DNA of 64,000 nucleotides from CAZLWA01 sp964563165 (GCA_964563165.1 CAZLWA010000005.1:1-64000); one strand, 5' to 3'. Shown: positions 27,536 through 37,020, numbered from the stretch's first letter. Notes: generated by a model not told the origin, from the sequence alone. Made by a program: numbers and translations.

Positions 27536-29028
27536 CGGCGATCACGGTCTTAAGCGCACTGCTCACCGCTTTTATCGTCTACCTCGGCGTCGGATTTTAT
27601 TTAGGAAAAAACAATAAAAATTTAGCCGATCTGCTTCCGTTAGCCCTTGGCCACCAGGCTTCCGTAAAAACTTCCGCCGAATTTTCCGCCAGCACCGTTG
27701 CTACCACGATTTCGTTAGCTACGGTGGTCTTGGCGTTTTTTGAATTAGCGCAAAAATTGGGGGTATGGCTATTCTGGACTGTGATCACGACGTCGCTCGG
27801 ATTGCTCGCGGTTCGCTTTACGGCGGCGAGAATCTGGACTAAATTAGCCGAATACGATCACCGGCCGACCCTGCATGAATTTCTCGGAAGAGAATTTAAC
27901 TCGTCTTCCGTTTACTTGATCGGCGCAGTCTGCACCAGCCTGGGGTTTTTAAGCGCATTCGCCGTCGAGTTAACGGTAGGTTCCCGCTTTCTCGCAGGGC
28001 TGCTGCCCGAAATACCGGCGTGGATCGTTGTCGGCGTGCTCGCGCTCATCGGGTTGTCTTATACTTCGTACGGCGGATTTCGGGCCGTGATCGTTACGGA
28101 CCGTATTCAAATGGTCTCGATCTGGATTTTGCTGGCGGCCCTGGGTGTATATTATTATTATTTTGTTCACACGCATGGCGGATGGACAATAAATTTGTCG
28201 AAAATTCCTGACGACGTCAGTCATTTTTCGGATCGGGAAGACCTTTGGGCGTTTATTTTAGGCATAGCGATCATCAATATTCCGACATTTATTTCGGACA
28301 TGAGTGTGTGGCAGCGCATTGCCGCGTCGCAAAAATCCGAAACCGTTTTCGGCGGGTTATTATCGAGCGTGGTGAGTTCGGCATTGAGTTGGGGATTGTT
28401 TGTCGTCATGGCTTGCCTGGCTTTGATGGTCATCGTGCCGGAAACCGGAATAAATCCTTTAGTAACGCTGCTCGCGGAGATCGGAAATTCGGAGAACCTG
28501 TTCTCGGCCTCGATCCTGTTTTTGGTTGTTGCGGGACTATACGGGGCGATGTTGTCCACAGCCTCCACCCAGCTCATTGCCGTGTCGCACACGATCTATG
28601 AAGATATCATTTCACGCAAAAAACATGCGGCGCTCAGTGAACGCATGGATTCAGCGAACGAACTACAATGGTCGCGGGTCGTTTTAATAGCGGCCGCGTT
28701 AATTTCTGCAATCATTGTAATGATTCTTTCTTCCGCCGGATTTTCCATTGCGGATTTCGTTTTTGCGATTTACGGCGCACAATTAGGTTTGTTTGTACCC
28801 ATCCTGTCAGCGCTGTACATGAAAAAAGAAACATTGATTCGGTTGTCCCGCTGGGCGGCGGCAGCCATCGCGTGCGGGTTCATCGCCGGTTGGACCTCCG
28901 CGGGATACGGAAAATTCATATTGAATACCGACCTTGTCTTTTTGGCTCCGGCGGCGAGTTTATTCGTTTCCTCTTTTATTTTCGGACTGGGTTTTTTTGT
29001 TACCTCATTTAAGAAAGTCACCGCGTGA
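27532..29028 (+). CDS. Sodium:solute symporter family transporter
   Basis: The 498-residue protein has about 12-13 hydrophobic helices and SSS-family motifs: ADLLPLALG near the N-terminus, GLSYTSYGGFRAVIVTDRIQ in the middle, and DMSVWQRIAASQKSE. Known members import sugars, amino acids such as proline, or vitamins with sodium. It overlaps the cyclodipeptide synthase stop by four bases (ATGA), so it is coupled to that gene. It may supply a precursor, take up the cyclodipeptide, or, less typically for this family, release it. Specificity cannot be read from the sequence. Confidence 0.88.
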   Translation: MTAITVLSALLTAFIVYLGVGFYLGKNNKNLADLLPLALGHQASVKTSAEFSASTVATTISLATVVLAFFELAQKLGVWLFWTVITTSLGLLAVRFTAARIWTKLAEYDHRPTLHEFLGREFNSSSVYLIGAVCTSLGFLSAFAVELTVGSRFLAGLLPEIPAWIVVGVLALIGLSYTSYGGFRAVIVTDRIQMVSIWILLAALGVYYYYFVHTHGGWTINLSKIPDDVSHFSDREDLWAFILGIAIINIPTFISDMSVWQRIAASQKSETVFGGLLSSVVSSALSWGLFVVMACLALMVIVPETGINPLVTLLAEIGNSENLFSASILFLVVAGLYGAMLSTASTQLIAVSHTIYEDIISRKKHAALSERMDSANELQWSRVVLIAAALISAIIVMILSSAGFSIADFVFAIYGAQLGLFVPILSALYMKKETLIRLSRWAAAAIACGFIAGWTSAGYGKFILNTDLVFLAPAASLFVSSFIFGLGFFVTSFKKVTA

Positions 29029-29504
29029 ATTGGAAATCTTTCAAAAATATTATTCAAACTATTCTTCATGCGCGGAGAAAAGGATTATTGTTTTTGAAAA
29101 AAGCGGATCATCCCGCGCGGCTCGAGTGCCTCGGCGGTGACTGCGGATTATGCTGTGAGGTTCTCGGAAGCGGCGTGAGCGTGAATGAAGACGAAGCTAA
29201 AACAATCGGCGAAGAATTTATGGTCCGGACCGGTAACGTGATAATTCTGAAATCTCATGGATCGGTTTGCTGTTTATTGAAAGACAAATTTTGTTCGCGG
29301 TATGACGGGCGGCCGCAAGGATGCCGCGAATATCCGTGGTACCGTGTGAACGGCAATTTGTATTATGATTCCGGCTGCCCCGGCATGAAGTACGACCGCG
29401 ATGAAAGGCCTTCCGTAGGATCTCTAAAGCCGCTCGAAAATTATCTTCCGGGAGTTCCGAAATTTTTTCAAAAGATCATCCGGAAGTTCTTGACGGCAAA
29501 GTAA
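29025..29504 (+). CDS. YkgJ-family cysteine-cluster protein
   Basis: The 159-residue protein has the CxxCC metal-binding pattern in LGGDCGLCCEVLG, followed by VCCLLKDKFC, GCREYPWY and DSGCPGM, as in the PF03692 family annotated as putative zinc- or iron-chelating. It begins with GTG inside the stop of the symporter gene (GTGA), so it belongs to the same operon. One possibility is that it handles iron or zinc needed by, or bound by, the cyclodipeptide product; this is inference. It ends 47 bases from a convergent gene. Confidence 0.85.
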   Translation: MNWKSFKNIIQTILHARRKGLLFLKKADHPARLECLGGDCGLCCEVLGSGVSVNEDEAKTIGEEFMVRTGNVIILKSHGSVCCLLKDKFCSRYDGRPQGCREYPWYRVNGNLYYDSGCPGMKYDRDERPSVGSLKPLENYLPGVPKFFQKIIRKFLTAK

Positions 29505-29551
29505 TGGCGGATTGGAATTCGATGGGCCGCGAGCGGACGATGAAAAGTCCC

Positions 29552-31117
29552 TTAAGAAATCGTTTGCGGCAGGGTCGGTAGGATCGTCTCAACTTTTTCG
29601 GTTTTGAGATAGGCGTACGCATCGTGGAACATCGCATCTTTGGGGAGCCACGACCACAGCGGCCCGAGATCGTGTTTCACGCGATCTGTAAAAAACGAAG
29701 GCAGCTCGGTATTCTGTTGTTCAAAATAATTCCGGAAAGGACGGTCTTCGTCGAGTCTTTTTCGAACCTCCTTATAATACTTGATTCTTCCAAATCCTTC
29801 CGAGGACACGGCACGAACAAAATTTAACATTCTCGGAATGGCCGCATGGGTAGCCGCAAAGCGGCGGGCAATTTTCTCCCATGAGAACGAATGCTTGCTC
29901 AAACTGATGACGTTATCGTAAAATTCAGGCCATGCATAGCCTTTCGGTTTCACATTCATCGCATGATTGTTATTCAGGAAATGAAATGGAAACGGAATGA
30001 CGCGCCCCGCGCGCTGGTACTCCAGATTCAATGCGGCCGCACGGCCAAATGCCGAAAGAAGCGAATAAGCAGGGAATGCACCCGGCGTCATGTTGAGAAA
30101 TGTTTTTGTTAATTCAAACGGCTCCGGACCTTCATCCACGTCAAGTCCCATCACAAAATTAGCTTGAACGTAAGGAATATATTTCAAAATCATGTTCACT
30201 TGGTCCGAAACCATGCGCACTTTATCCATTCCGTGATTATTTCCGGTCTTCGATTTGCCGCCTAAATCGTACCAGGACTCGATACCGGGTAAAACGGCTT
30301 TAAAACCGTTTTTTTTCAGACGCTGCACGTGAGGCTCTGAAAGAAGGGATAAACTGCTTTCACAAACAAAATCAATGCTGTCGGGCGGAATCGCTTCTTC
30401 GATCGTGTCCATGTAATCTTCAAATCGGATCCCGAAATTCGGATCATGCCAGCCGACCCGCGGCCGCTTGTATTTGGTCAGCAGAAATTGAAGATCTTTC
30501 CTCATTTCCTCAAAATCGAGCGGTTGATAGGGAACCACCGCGTCAATACAGAAACTGCATGTATACGGACACCCCAGGCTCCCGAGCATGCCAACCATTT
30601 TAAAAAGCGGCGCTTTTTTCAAAGTCGATTCGATAAATTTCCACCGCGCACGCACGCCGGGAAGCTCTAAAGGCTGTTGGTTGGCCGCCAAATGCATACC
30701 GACGGGACGATGCTGTGCGCAGTCCTTGAGTACCGTCTGAATGATGGATTTATCCGAAAATCCCAAAACGTAGTCGAAGTACTTCACCGCATCTTCCGGA
30801 TAACAGCGTGCATGCGGACCGCCGAGCACCGTCACCGCACCGCGGGAGCGGAACAAATTGCTCAACGCATAGGATAGCTGCGCGGCCTGGCTGAAAGCGC
30901 CGATAAAAACCAGGTCAAGTTTTTCGGGAAGTTCTTCAACCAGATTTTCAAAACCGGTGTAACATACCAGGGTGACTTCGTGCCCTTCTTCCTCGCACCA
31001 TACGCCGACTACCTGCGGCATGATGCTCGCCAGGTTGGCATGCATGACCCGGGCGTACAGAGCGCGGGTCGGCCCCTTGGTAACAAGGTCAATGATTCCT
31101 ATACGGAGCTTTCGCAT
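29552..31117 (-). CDS. B12-binding-domain radical SAM protein
   Basis: The 521-residue protein has an N-terminal cobalamin-binding-type domain (VVGVWCEEEGHEVTLVCYTG) and a radical SAM core with CPYTCSFC (CX3CX2C). The region ANFVMGLDVDEGPEPFELTK and a long helical C-terminus are as in uncharacterised B12-radical SAM proteins of bacterial lipid or metabolite pathways. It is distinct in sequence from the one at 13119-14522. It lies convergent to the cyclodipeptide operon, 47 bases away, so it could be functionally linked but is on the other strand. Substrate unknown. Confidence 0.85.
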   Translation of the reverse strand: MRKLRIGIIDLVTKGPTRALYARVMHANLASIMPQVVGVWCEEEGHEVTLVCYTGFENLVEELPEKLDLVFIGAFSQAAQLSYALSNLFRSRGAVTVLGGPHARCYPEDAVKYFDYVLGFSDKSIIQTVLKDCAQHRPVGMHLAANQQPLELPGVRARWKFIESTLKKAPLFKMVGMLGSLGCPYTCSFCIDAVVPYQPLDFEEMRKDLQFLLTKYKRPRVGWHDPNFGIRFEDYMDTIEEAIPPDSIDFVCESSLSLLSEPHVQRLKKNGFKAVLPGIESWYDLGGKSKTGNNHGMDKVRMVSDQVNMILKYIPYVQANFVMGLDVDEGPEPFELTKTFLNMTPGAFPAYSLLSAFGRAAALNLEYQRAGRVIPFPFHFLNNNHAMNVKPKGYAWPEFYDNVISLSKHSFSWEKIARRFAATHAAIPRMLNFVRAVSSEGFGRIKYYKEVRKRLDEDRPFRNYFEQQNTELPSFFTDRVKHDLGPLWSWLPKDAMFHDAYAYLKTEKVETILPTLPQTIS

Positions 31118-31252
31118 ATTGCCTCTTTGAAATTATTCCAAATTAGGGTTTTGGTTATTCCGGTTTCAAGACAGGAAACGGAAGTGAACCTGGAAAGAAT
31201 GGTTGAAATATAAGACGGGATAGCGCCAAAAGCCATCATAATTTTTAGACGG

Positions 31253-32593
31253 CTATTTTTCCTCGGGCGGTTTTGATGCGGCCTTCTTCCAGTAGAAATA
31301 CAGCGGCGTTCCTGAAAAAATTATTCCAAGACCGACGAGCGCGTCGCGCGGATCTTCGATAATCGTATTGACAACCAGATAGAGTGAAAACAGAATAAAC
31401 GCGATCGGTGAAAACGGATAACCCCATGCCGTGTATGGCCGCGGCCTGTCTGAAAATTTTTTTCTAAGAATAATAACCGCTCCGCACGACAGGGCATAAA
31501 ATAGCCACGAAGCAAATACGACGTAGGTGAACAGCTGCTCAAACGTTCCGGTCAGTACGAGTGCACAGGCCCAGATGCCTTGGGCGATCAGCGAAATATG
31601 AGGCGTTCGCAATTCCGGATGAACGTTGGCAACCGACCTGAAAAACAAACCCTCTCTCGCCATCGCATAGTAAATCCGGGCGCCGGTAAATATGAACCCG
31701 TTATTGGCGCCTATCATGGAAATCATTACGGCCAGCGCAACCACCGACGCGCCGGCGGCGCCTAAGATGACTGTCGCCGCGTCGGACGCAACGAGCTGCG
31801 AACGCGCCATGTTCGCCAATGACAGAATATAGATGCACGCGACGTTGACCAACACGTAGAGAGCTACGACCATCAGGGTCGAAATGATCAGGGAGAGCGG
31901 AATATTTTTTTGCGGATCCTCAACTTCCCCGGCCACAAAAGTAATTTCTATCCATCCGTCGTACGCCCACAAAACCGCAATAAGCGCCAGTCCCAAAGGG
32001 CCGGTGAGTTCCCATGCCGAATAGCCGGAAAAAATCGGCGCGAAATTTGACAGGGAGCTTCCTTTTAATACGAATGGGAGAACGATCATCACGGTGAGAC
32101 AAAATATTTTCACAAAGGTAAAAATATTTTGGAACATGGCTCCGAATCGTACACTCAAGCTGTTCATCGTCGTTAAAAACAGTATGGACCCGATCGCGAT
32201 TATCTTTATTTCCAATGCATTCAGGGGAATGAAATAACCCAGATACGTTGCAAAACCCACGGCGACGGCGGCGATCGAGCCGGTCATGATCACGGCGAAA
32301 TTGGTCCATCCGTACAAAAATCCGAAGAACGGGTGATACGCCTCCCGGAGGTAAACGAATTGTCCGCCGTCTTTAGGCATCATCGCTCCCAGTTCCGCGA
32401 TGGACAACGCTCCGAAAAGACTGATGCAGCCTCCGAATATCCAAACGGCTATTACAAGAAGAGACGAATCGAGATATAGTGCGACCGTTGCCGGTACAAT
32501 GAAAATCCCCGACCCGATCATACTGCCGACATTGATCATCGTTGCGTCGAGCAGGGAAAGAGTTTGAGGGAGCTCTTCTTGTGTGGATTCCAT
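31253..32593 (-). CDS. APC-superfamily amino acid permease
   Basis: The 446-residue, about 12-helix protein has the APC signature at the first helix (MINVGSMIGSGIFIVPATV), the YDGWIEITFVAGEVEDPQKN loop and the GARIYYAMAREGLFF segment typical of LAT/SteT-like exchangers. It moves amino acids or amines across the cytoplasmic membrane. The 3' neighbour on the same strand is the radical SAM gene (about 135 bases away) and upstream, after 200 bases, is the Rieske oxygenase, so uptake of an amine or amino acid for oxidation is one possible link. Confidence 0.9.
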   Translation of the reverse strand: MESTQEELPQTLSLLDATMINVGSMIGSGIFIVPATVALYLDSSLLVIAVWIFGGCISLFGALSIAELGAMMPKDGGQFVYLREAYHPFFGFLYGWTNFAVIMTGSIAAVAVGFATYLGYFIPLNALEIKIIAIGSILFLTTMNSLSVRFGAMFQNIFTFVKIFCLTVMIVLPFVLKGSSLSNFAPIFSGYSAWELTGPLGLALIAVLWAYDGWIEITFVAGEVEDPQKNIPLSLIISTLMVVALYVLVNVACIYILSLANMARSQLVASDAATVILGAAGASVVALAVMISMIGANNGFIFTGARIYYAMAREGLFFRSVANVHPELRTPHISLIAQGIWACALVLTGTFEQLFTYVVFASWLFYALSCGAVIILRKKFSDRPRPYTAWGYPFSPIAFILFSLYLVVNTIIEDPRDALVGLGIIFSGTPLYFYWKKAASKPPEEK

Positions 32594-32624
32594 GAAGGCG
32601 ATATCAAAATGGGAATTGTTTTCA

Positions 32625-32796
32625 GTTGTCAGTTATCAGTTGTCAGATGGTCGTTTCACGTTTGCCGTTTGCCGCTCTGAAATCATGGCCACAAAGACAC
32701 CAAGGCTCTAAGAGTTTTGTTAACTTTGCGCCTTAGAATCATAGTAATCAAGGTACTGGAATTCTCAATTCTTAATTCTCAATTCTTAATTCTTAA
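32625..32796. repeat. Short tandem repeats and interspersed-repeat fragment between permease and Rieske genes
   Basis: This noncoding stretch holds a CAGTTGTCAGTTATCAGTTG repeat (about 32627-32650), a weak copy of the CACAGAGGCACAGAG-type unit (32689-32713) and five tandem heptamers TTCTYAA at 32762-32796. The last heptamer contains the TAA stop of the Rieske gene (32793-32795). No coding potential was seen. Confidence 0.6.
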
Positions 32797-33923
32797 TTGG
32801 CCTCTGCCTTTTGACTTTTGCTTTTTGACTTTGTATAACGTTTAAAGTAATTCTTAAGTAGACATTGGAAATGGTACACGGCATTTTCCATTTCCACGGA
32901 AAATCGCCCTCGGTCGTAAGCGCTTGAATTCAGTCCTTTCTGCACGTGTTCGCAAATTTCAATATCTTCATGCTGAATGGCGTCGCTGTATCGAATATCG
33001 TCTTCCGCTTTTTTCTTTCCGCTTTCGGATGTGATGTCATCATAGTAATAATCAAAAATAACCAAACATCTCTCATGACCGGCCGGAAGAACCGAATTGG
33101 TCTGCAAACGCCCCGGTAAAATATTCAACATGAAATTCGGAAATAGGTGGTAATAAAAAGCAGTACCCTCATCCGAACCATAAATATTATCTTTTGCCCT
33201 GATCGGACTGTGCTGAAGCGAGTAATACTCGAACGTTTCGGTAACGTATTGTTGGTAATCGAGCAAATTACAAAGTTCCGGATGAACAAACGGCAAATGG
33301 TAACCTTCGAGATAGTTGTCTACATAAACTTTCCAGTTGCAGCGAACGTCATATTGTATCCGGCGGTAAAATTGCTTCGAATCCAGTTTAACCGGCGAAA
33401 TACGTTCTGAAATTCCTTGGACTATCTTTGAAAGAGGGCCGGGATTTTCGGAGAGATTGACAAAAATTAATCCTTCCCAAATTTCCAGTTGCACCGGTTT
33501 GAGCCCGTAATTCTTTTTATCGAATAATTCGGTCCGGTCAAATTTCGGTACCCCGCGCAAGTGTCCGTCGAGCGTATAGGTCCAGCCATGGTATTTGCAT
33601 TGAAGTGTCTTGACGCCGCACCCGTCTTCCGTCGCGATCGGTCCTCCGCGGTGACGGCATACATTATAAAACGCACGTAATTTTGCGTCGTGGCCCCGAA
33701 CCACGAGAATCGGATTATTCGCAACCGTACCGATGATATGGTCCCCCGGATTTTCTAAACGTGAAACATGCCCGACGTATTGCCAAACCCGGTTAAAAAT
33801 AGTTTGATTTTCCAATTCCAAAAATCGCGGATCGGTGTACCAACTGGACGGAATGGTTTCCGCTCGAGCGAGAGGTTTAATTTTGAGATCTCTAATATCA
33901 ATAGAAAAAGAGTTTTTTTGCAT
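32793..33923 (-). CDS. Rieske non-heme iron oxygenase, alpha subunit
   Basis: The 376-residue protein has the Rieske cluster motif CRHRGG with CKYHGW (C-x-H-x~17-C-x2-H) in the N-terminal third, then the mononuclear-iron site: NYLEGYHLPFVHPEL for the two histidines and the aspartate in QHEDIEICEHVQKGL. This last segment is typical of the choline monooxygenase, carnitine (CntA) and glycine-betaine (GbcA) group, so an N-methylated amine is a plausible substrate. No reductase gene is adjacent. Its 3' end, including the stop codon, overlaps a heptamer tandem array. Confidence 0.87.
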   Translation of the reverse strand: MQKNSFSIDIRDLKIKPLARAETIPSSWYTDPRFLELENQTIFNRVWQYVGHVSRLENPGDHIIGTVANNPILVVRGHDAKLRAFYNVCRHRGGPIATEDGCGVKTLQCKYHGWTYTLDGHLRGVPKFDRTELFDKKNYGLKPVQLEIWEGLIFVNLSENPGPLSKIVQGISERISPVKLDSKQFYRRIQYDVRCNWKVYVDNYLEGYHLPFVHPELCNLLDYQQYVTETFEYYSLQHSPIRAKDNIYGSDEGTAFYYHLFPNFMLNILPGRLQTNSVLPAGHERCLVIFDYYYDDITSESGKKKAEDDIRYSDAIQHEDIEICEHVQKGLNSSAYDRGRFSVEMENAVYHFQCLLKNYFKRYTKSKSKSQKAEAN

Positions 33924-34082
33924 TAAGATAGAATCTTTCCAATTTGAAATAAATTGACACCTGCAGTGTAAGGCCCTCCAGGCACGACTTCGATCCCTTA
34001 ATTTAGTGTTGAATTATTTCGATCATTTCAGACATCCTATTGACCGGAGCCGTTCTTCCGACAAAATCATACTTTGATTGAA

Positions 34083-35555
34083 TTACTTTGAATTAAGTTT
34101 ATTCAGAATTTCTTTTCCATTGGCATTGTTCGGATTAAGGGCTACTGATTTGTCATAATTTTTTTTCGCTAATTCTTTATCCCCGTTTTCCAGATAGGCC
34201 TCGCCTAAACTGTCGTATACATTCCATGCCTGCGGAAAGTTTTCAACATTAAGTTTAAAGACTTCAATCGCTTCTTTTATTCTCTTCTCCCCCATCAGGA
34301 TGTAACCGAGGGCGTTCATTTCGATTTCACTTATAAAATACTTATCGGGCTGTTTCGTTTTCAATGCATGAAATTCTTTCAAAGCCGACTCGATGTTTGA
34401 TTCGGTGATCGTTTTCATTAGATTTTCCGCAAGTGATTTTTTCGGCGGATCATACGATTTTCCGTAGACAATGCCGAGTATCGCGCGGTTCATTTCCAGA
34501 AGCTGGGCTTCGCCGGTGTTATTTAGCAGCAATACCAAATTTCTATCGGCGGGAACTCGCGTAATCAATGTATTAAATCCGTTGATACCACCCCCATGAA
34601 AATGCACGGCCACGCTGTCTTTGAGATTACCGATCGGTAATTTGCCCACACCCCATCCGTAAGCGTATTCCAATCCGTCAAGCGTTTGAATCTTTCCTCT
34701 GAATAAAATTTCTTTTGATTTGCCTGAAACTAATTTTTCGGTATACAACGCCTGATCCCACAAATACAGATCTTCGACCGTCGAATAAAGTGCGCCTGCA
34801 GCAAATGGAATAGATAAATCCAGGAAATCGGCGTTGCGGTAATTAGTAAAGTTTTTCTCGTATCCTTGAGCGCGTTTCTTCAGGAGCGGTTCGGAGTGGT
34901 CATAGCCCGTATTTTTCATGTCGAGCGGAATTAAAATATTTTCGGCGAGAACCTGCTCGTACGGTTTACCTGTGATCTTTTGTATAACGGCTCCGAGCAA
35001 AATATAATTGGAGTTGCTATACGAATAGTTCGTTCCGGGCTCAAATTGCAAGGCCGAATCGCAAAAAGTTCTTATCAAGTCATCGGCCCTCATTCTTTTG
35101 CGTTCTATTTCACGAAAAAAAGGTAATGCCGTATAGTTGGGAATTCCTGAAGTGTGGGAAAGCAAATTATGCATGGTGACCTTATTTCCGGTTGCTGCCG
35201 GATAGTCCGGTAAATAGTCTGTTATCCTTCCATCCAATTTGAGTTTCCCCTGCTCGACGTGTTGCATGATCAGCGTCGCGGTAAACTGTTTCGTGATCGA
35301 TCCAAGGCGGAATTTAGTATCCGGCGCGTTCGGGATTTCCCATTCCATGTTCGCCAACCCATACCCTTTTTTGAATATTATTTTGCCGTTTTCGGCGACC
35401 AGTATGGATCCGTTGAATTGGCCGTATTCATAGTACTGCCTCATCAAGGCATCAATTTTATCCGCTTTCGATTGAGCGAAAGAATTAACTCCGGATCCAA
35501 GCTGAATCAATATCAGCATGCTAAAGAAAATTGGCAGATGTTTTTTCATGAACAA
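34083..35555 (-). CDS. Serine hydrolase of the beta-lactamase/penicillin-binding fold with TPR tail
   Basis: A signal peptide (about residues 1-28) is followed by a class-C beta-lactamase-type domain: catalytic SxxK in GSITKQFTA, YSN in YSYSNSNY and HGGG in VHFHGGGINGF. From about residue 400, tetratricopeptide-like repeats follow (AWNVYDSLGEAYLENGDKEL). Such periplasmic enzymes are often D-aminopeptidases, esterases or peptidoglycan-related hydrolases; antibiotic resistance should not be assumed. The TPR fusion suggests partner binding. Confidence 0.88.
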   Translation of the reverse strand: MFMKKHLPIFFSMLILIQLGSGVNSFAQSKADKIDALMRQYYEYGQFNGSILVAENGKIIFKKGYGLANMEWEIPNAPDTKFRLGSITKQFTATLIMQHVEQGKLKLDGRITDYLPDYPAATGNKVTMHNLLSHTSGIPNYTALPFFREIERKRMRADDLIRTFCDSALQFEPGTNYSYSNSNYILLGAVIQKITGKPYEQVLAENILIPLDMKNTGYDHSEPLLKKRAQGYEKNFTNYRNADFLDLSIPFAAGALYSTVEDLYLWDQALYTEKLVSGKSKEILFRGKIQTLDGLEYAYGWGVGKLPIGNLKDSVAVHFHGGGINGFNTLITRVPADRNLVLLLNNTGEAQLLEMNRAILGIVYGKSYDPPKKSLAENLMKTITESNIESALKEFHALKTKQPDKYFISEIEMNALGYILMGEKRIKEAIEVFKLNVENFPQAWNVYDSLGEAYLENGDKELAKKNYDKSVALNPNNANGKEILNKLNSK

Positions 35556-35606
35556 TTTCTTTTTTTAGAAGTGGACAAAAGTTAAGTTGGTTGGCCGCAG
35601 TATTTT

Positions 35607-36149
35607 TTAAGTTTTGCCGTGGCATTTCAATACTAATTGAAAAACCGCGATCCCGTACGCTACCGCCGCATTCAGCGACTGTTTCATGCCGTACATCGGG
35701 ATTTCGCATGCTAAGTCACAGGCCGAAACAACTTTCTCGCTTACGCCGTCAATTTCATTACCGACGACCAAAGCAATCGGAAATTGACAATCCATCGTCA
35801 TCAGATCCCGGCTCTGATCGCAATGTTCCAGCGCCATTACCTTCACACCGAGGCTTTTTAAATATTCCACGGCTTCAAGGCCGGTTTTGAAATACCGCCA
35901 CGGAACGGTTTCCGTCGCGCCGAGTGCGGTCTTGTCAATTTCCTTTCGCGGCGGCTGAGCCGTGTAGCCGCACAGGATCAATTCCTGAATGCACGCCGCA
36001 TCCGACGTCCGGAAAGCCGCGCCGACATTGTACATGCTCCGGATGTTTTCCAAAACAACATATATCGGGAAACGCTTTTTTGTTTTTAATTCTTCAGGAG
36101 AATGTCTTTGTTCCTTTATTTCATCAAAAGATAGTTTTTTGATCCCCAT
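35607..36149 (-). CDS. SpoU/TrmH-family RNA methyltransferase
   Basis: The 180-residue SPOUT enzyme has NIRSMYNVGAAFRTSDA (motif 1), VVGNEIDGVS (motif 2) and IPMYGMKQSLNAAVAYGIAV (motif 3), which form the knotted SAM site. Members methylate the ribose 2'-OH of tRNA or rRNA; the exact target cannot be set from sequence. It is short, without an extra RNA-binding domain, as in TrmL/TrmH-type proteins. It is 41 bases from the DUF2911 gene. Confidence 0.9.
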   Translation of the reverse strand: MGIKKLSFDEIKEQRHSPEELKTKKRFPIYVVLENIRSMYNVGAAFRTSDAACIQELILCGYTAQPPRKEIDKTALGATETVPWRYFKTGLEAVEYLKSLGVKVMALEHCDQSRDLMTMDCQFPIALVVGNEIDGVSEKVVSACDLACEIPMYGMKQSLNAAVAYGIAVFQLVLKCHGKT

Positions 36150-36190
36150 AGTTTAAAGGCTTTTAGCGTAACTGACCTGAAGCGTAACGG

Positions 36191-36745
36191 CTACAGTTCC
36201 AACTTGAAAGAAATTTTTAGTTTTTCCCATTGCAGAAAAATCGTGCAAGAGTTATCCGTCATATTCTCGAAACCGTACGTAAGCAGTTCCTGGAAATCGG
36301 AAACAGCGGGTTTCACCTTGACCCGAAGCGCGTCCTGAGTCTCATCGTACGAAAAACTCCCCCAGGCCGCTGAATTTTTGCTGAAAATAATAACGAATTC
36401 GTCTTGTCCGGGGATCATGTGGACACCGTAAGTTCCGGCTTTTAATACTTGTCCTTCGATCTTGATATCTTTCGTCGTTGAAAAAGTCGTGTTCTCATTT
36501 GCTCCGGCTCTCCAGGGGATCATTTTCCCGTCTTTAGTTTTGGTGAGGCCGTACGGAACCAGTTCTCCCCAGACCTTACGATTCTTAACTCCGGGCTGAC
36601 TGTAATTGATGCGGATCTGCGCTTTTCCTACGACCTGCGCTGCCGAAGCTGCGGGACTAGCTCTCTTTTCCTGCGCCTGTAAACTGAACACGAGTGAGAA
36701 CAGGAATACCGCGACAAGGCCGATACAGGGTTTTGCTGTTTTCAT
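36191..36745 (-). CDS. DUF2911 exported protein
   Basis: The 184-residue protein has a signal peptide (hydrophobic residues 8-24, ending LQAQ) and the DUF2911 core: AQIRINYSQPGVKNRKVWG, WRAGANENTTFST, LKAGTYGVHMIPGQDEFVII and FSKNSAAWGSFSY. The family is common in Bacteroidota and related phyla and has no known function; a beta-sandwich, periplasmic protein is likely. The 200 bases upstream to the molybdenum-hydroxylase genes contain no gene that I can see. Confidence 0.87.
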   Translation of the reverse strand: MKTAKPCIGLVAVFLFSLVFSLQAQEKRASPAASAAQVVGKAQIRINYSQPGVKNRKVWGELVPYGLTKTKDGKMIPWRAGANENTTFSTTKDIKIEGQVLKAGTYGVHMIPGQDEFVIIFSKNSAAWGSFSYDETQDALRVKVKPAVSDFQELLTYGFENMTDNSCTIFLQWEKLKISFKLEL

Positions 36746-37020
36746 GAGAGACTCCTTTTTGTGATTATTGGTTTGAATTGCTGACTATGTTTCTTCATAT
36801 GATGAATATAGAAAATTGTGGAAAGAAATTAAAATAAAAATCGGAAAGATGTTAGTTATTTCTTGCTAATTTTCAAAAAATTTCTTTTATCGTGCCGGCT
36901 GAAGAGGGCCATTAAAACTCAATATTCCGGAATTCAAGAAAGATATGTTTGCATTATAGTGGATCAAATCTTATCTTTGTAATCGAAGCCGGTATCTGCA
37001 TGATCAACCCGGAAAGGCCC

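Noticed and set aside
34083..35555. Beta-lactamase resistance gene
   Set aside because: The SxxK/YxN domain is shared with esterases and peptidases and the TPR tail is not seen in resistance enzymes; no resistance role can be claimed.
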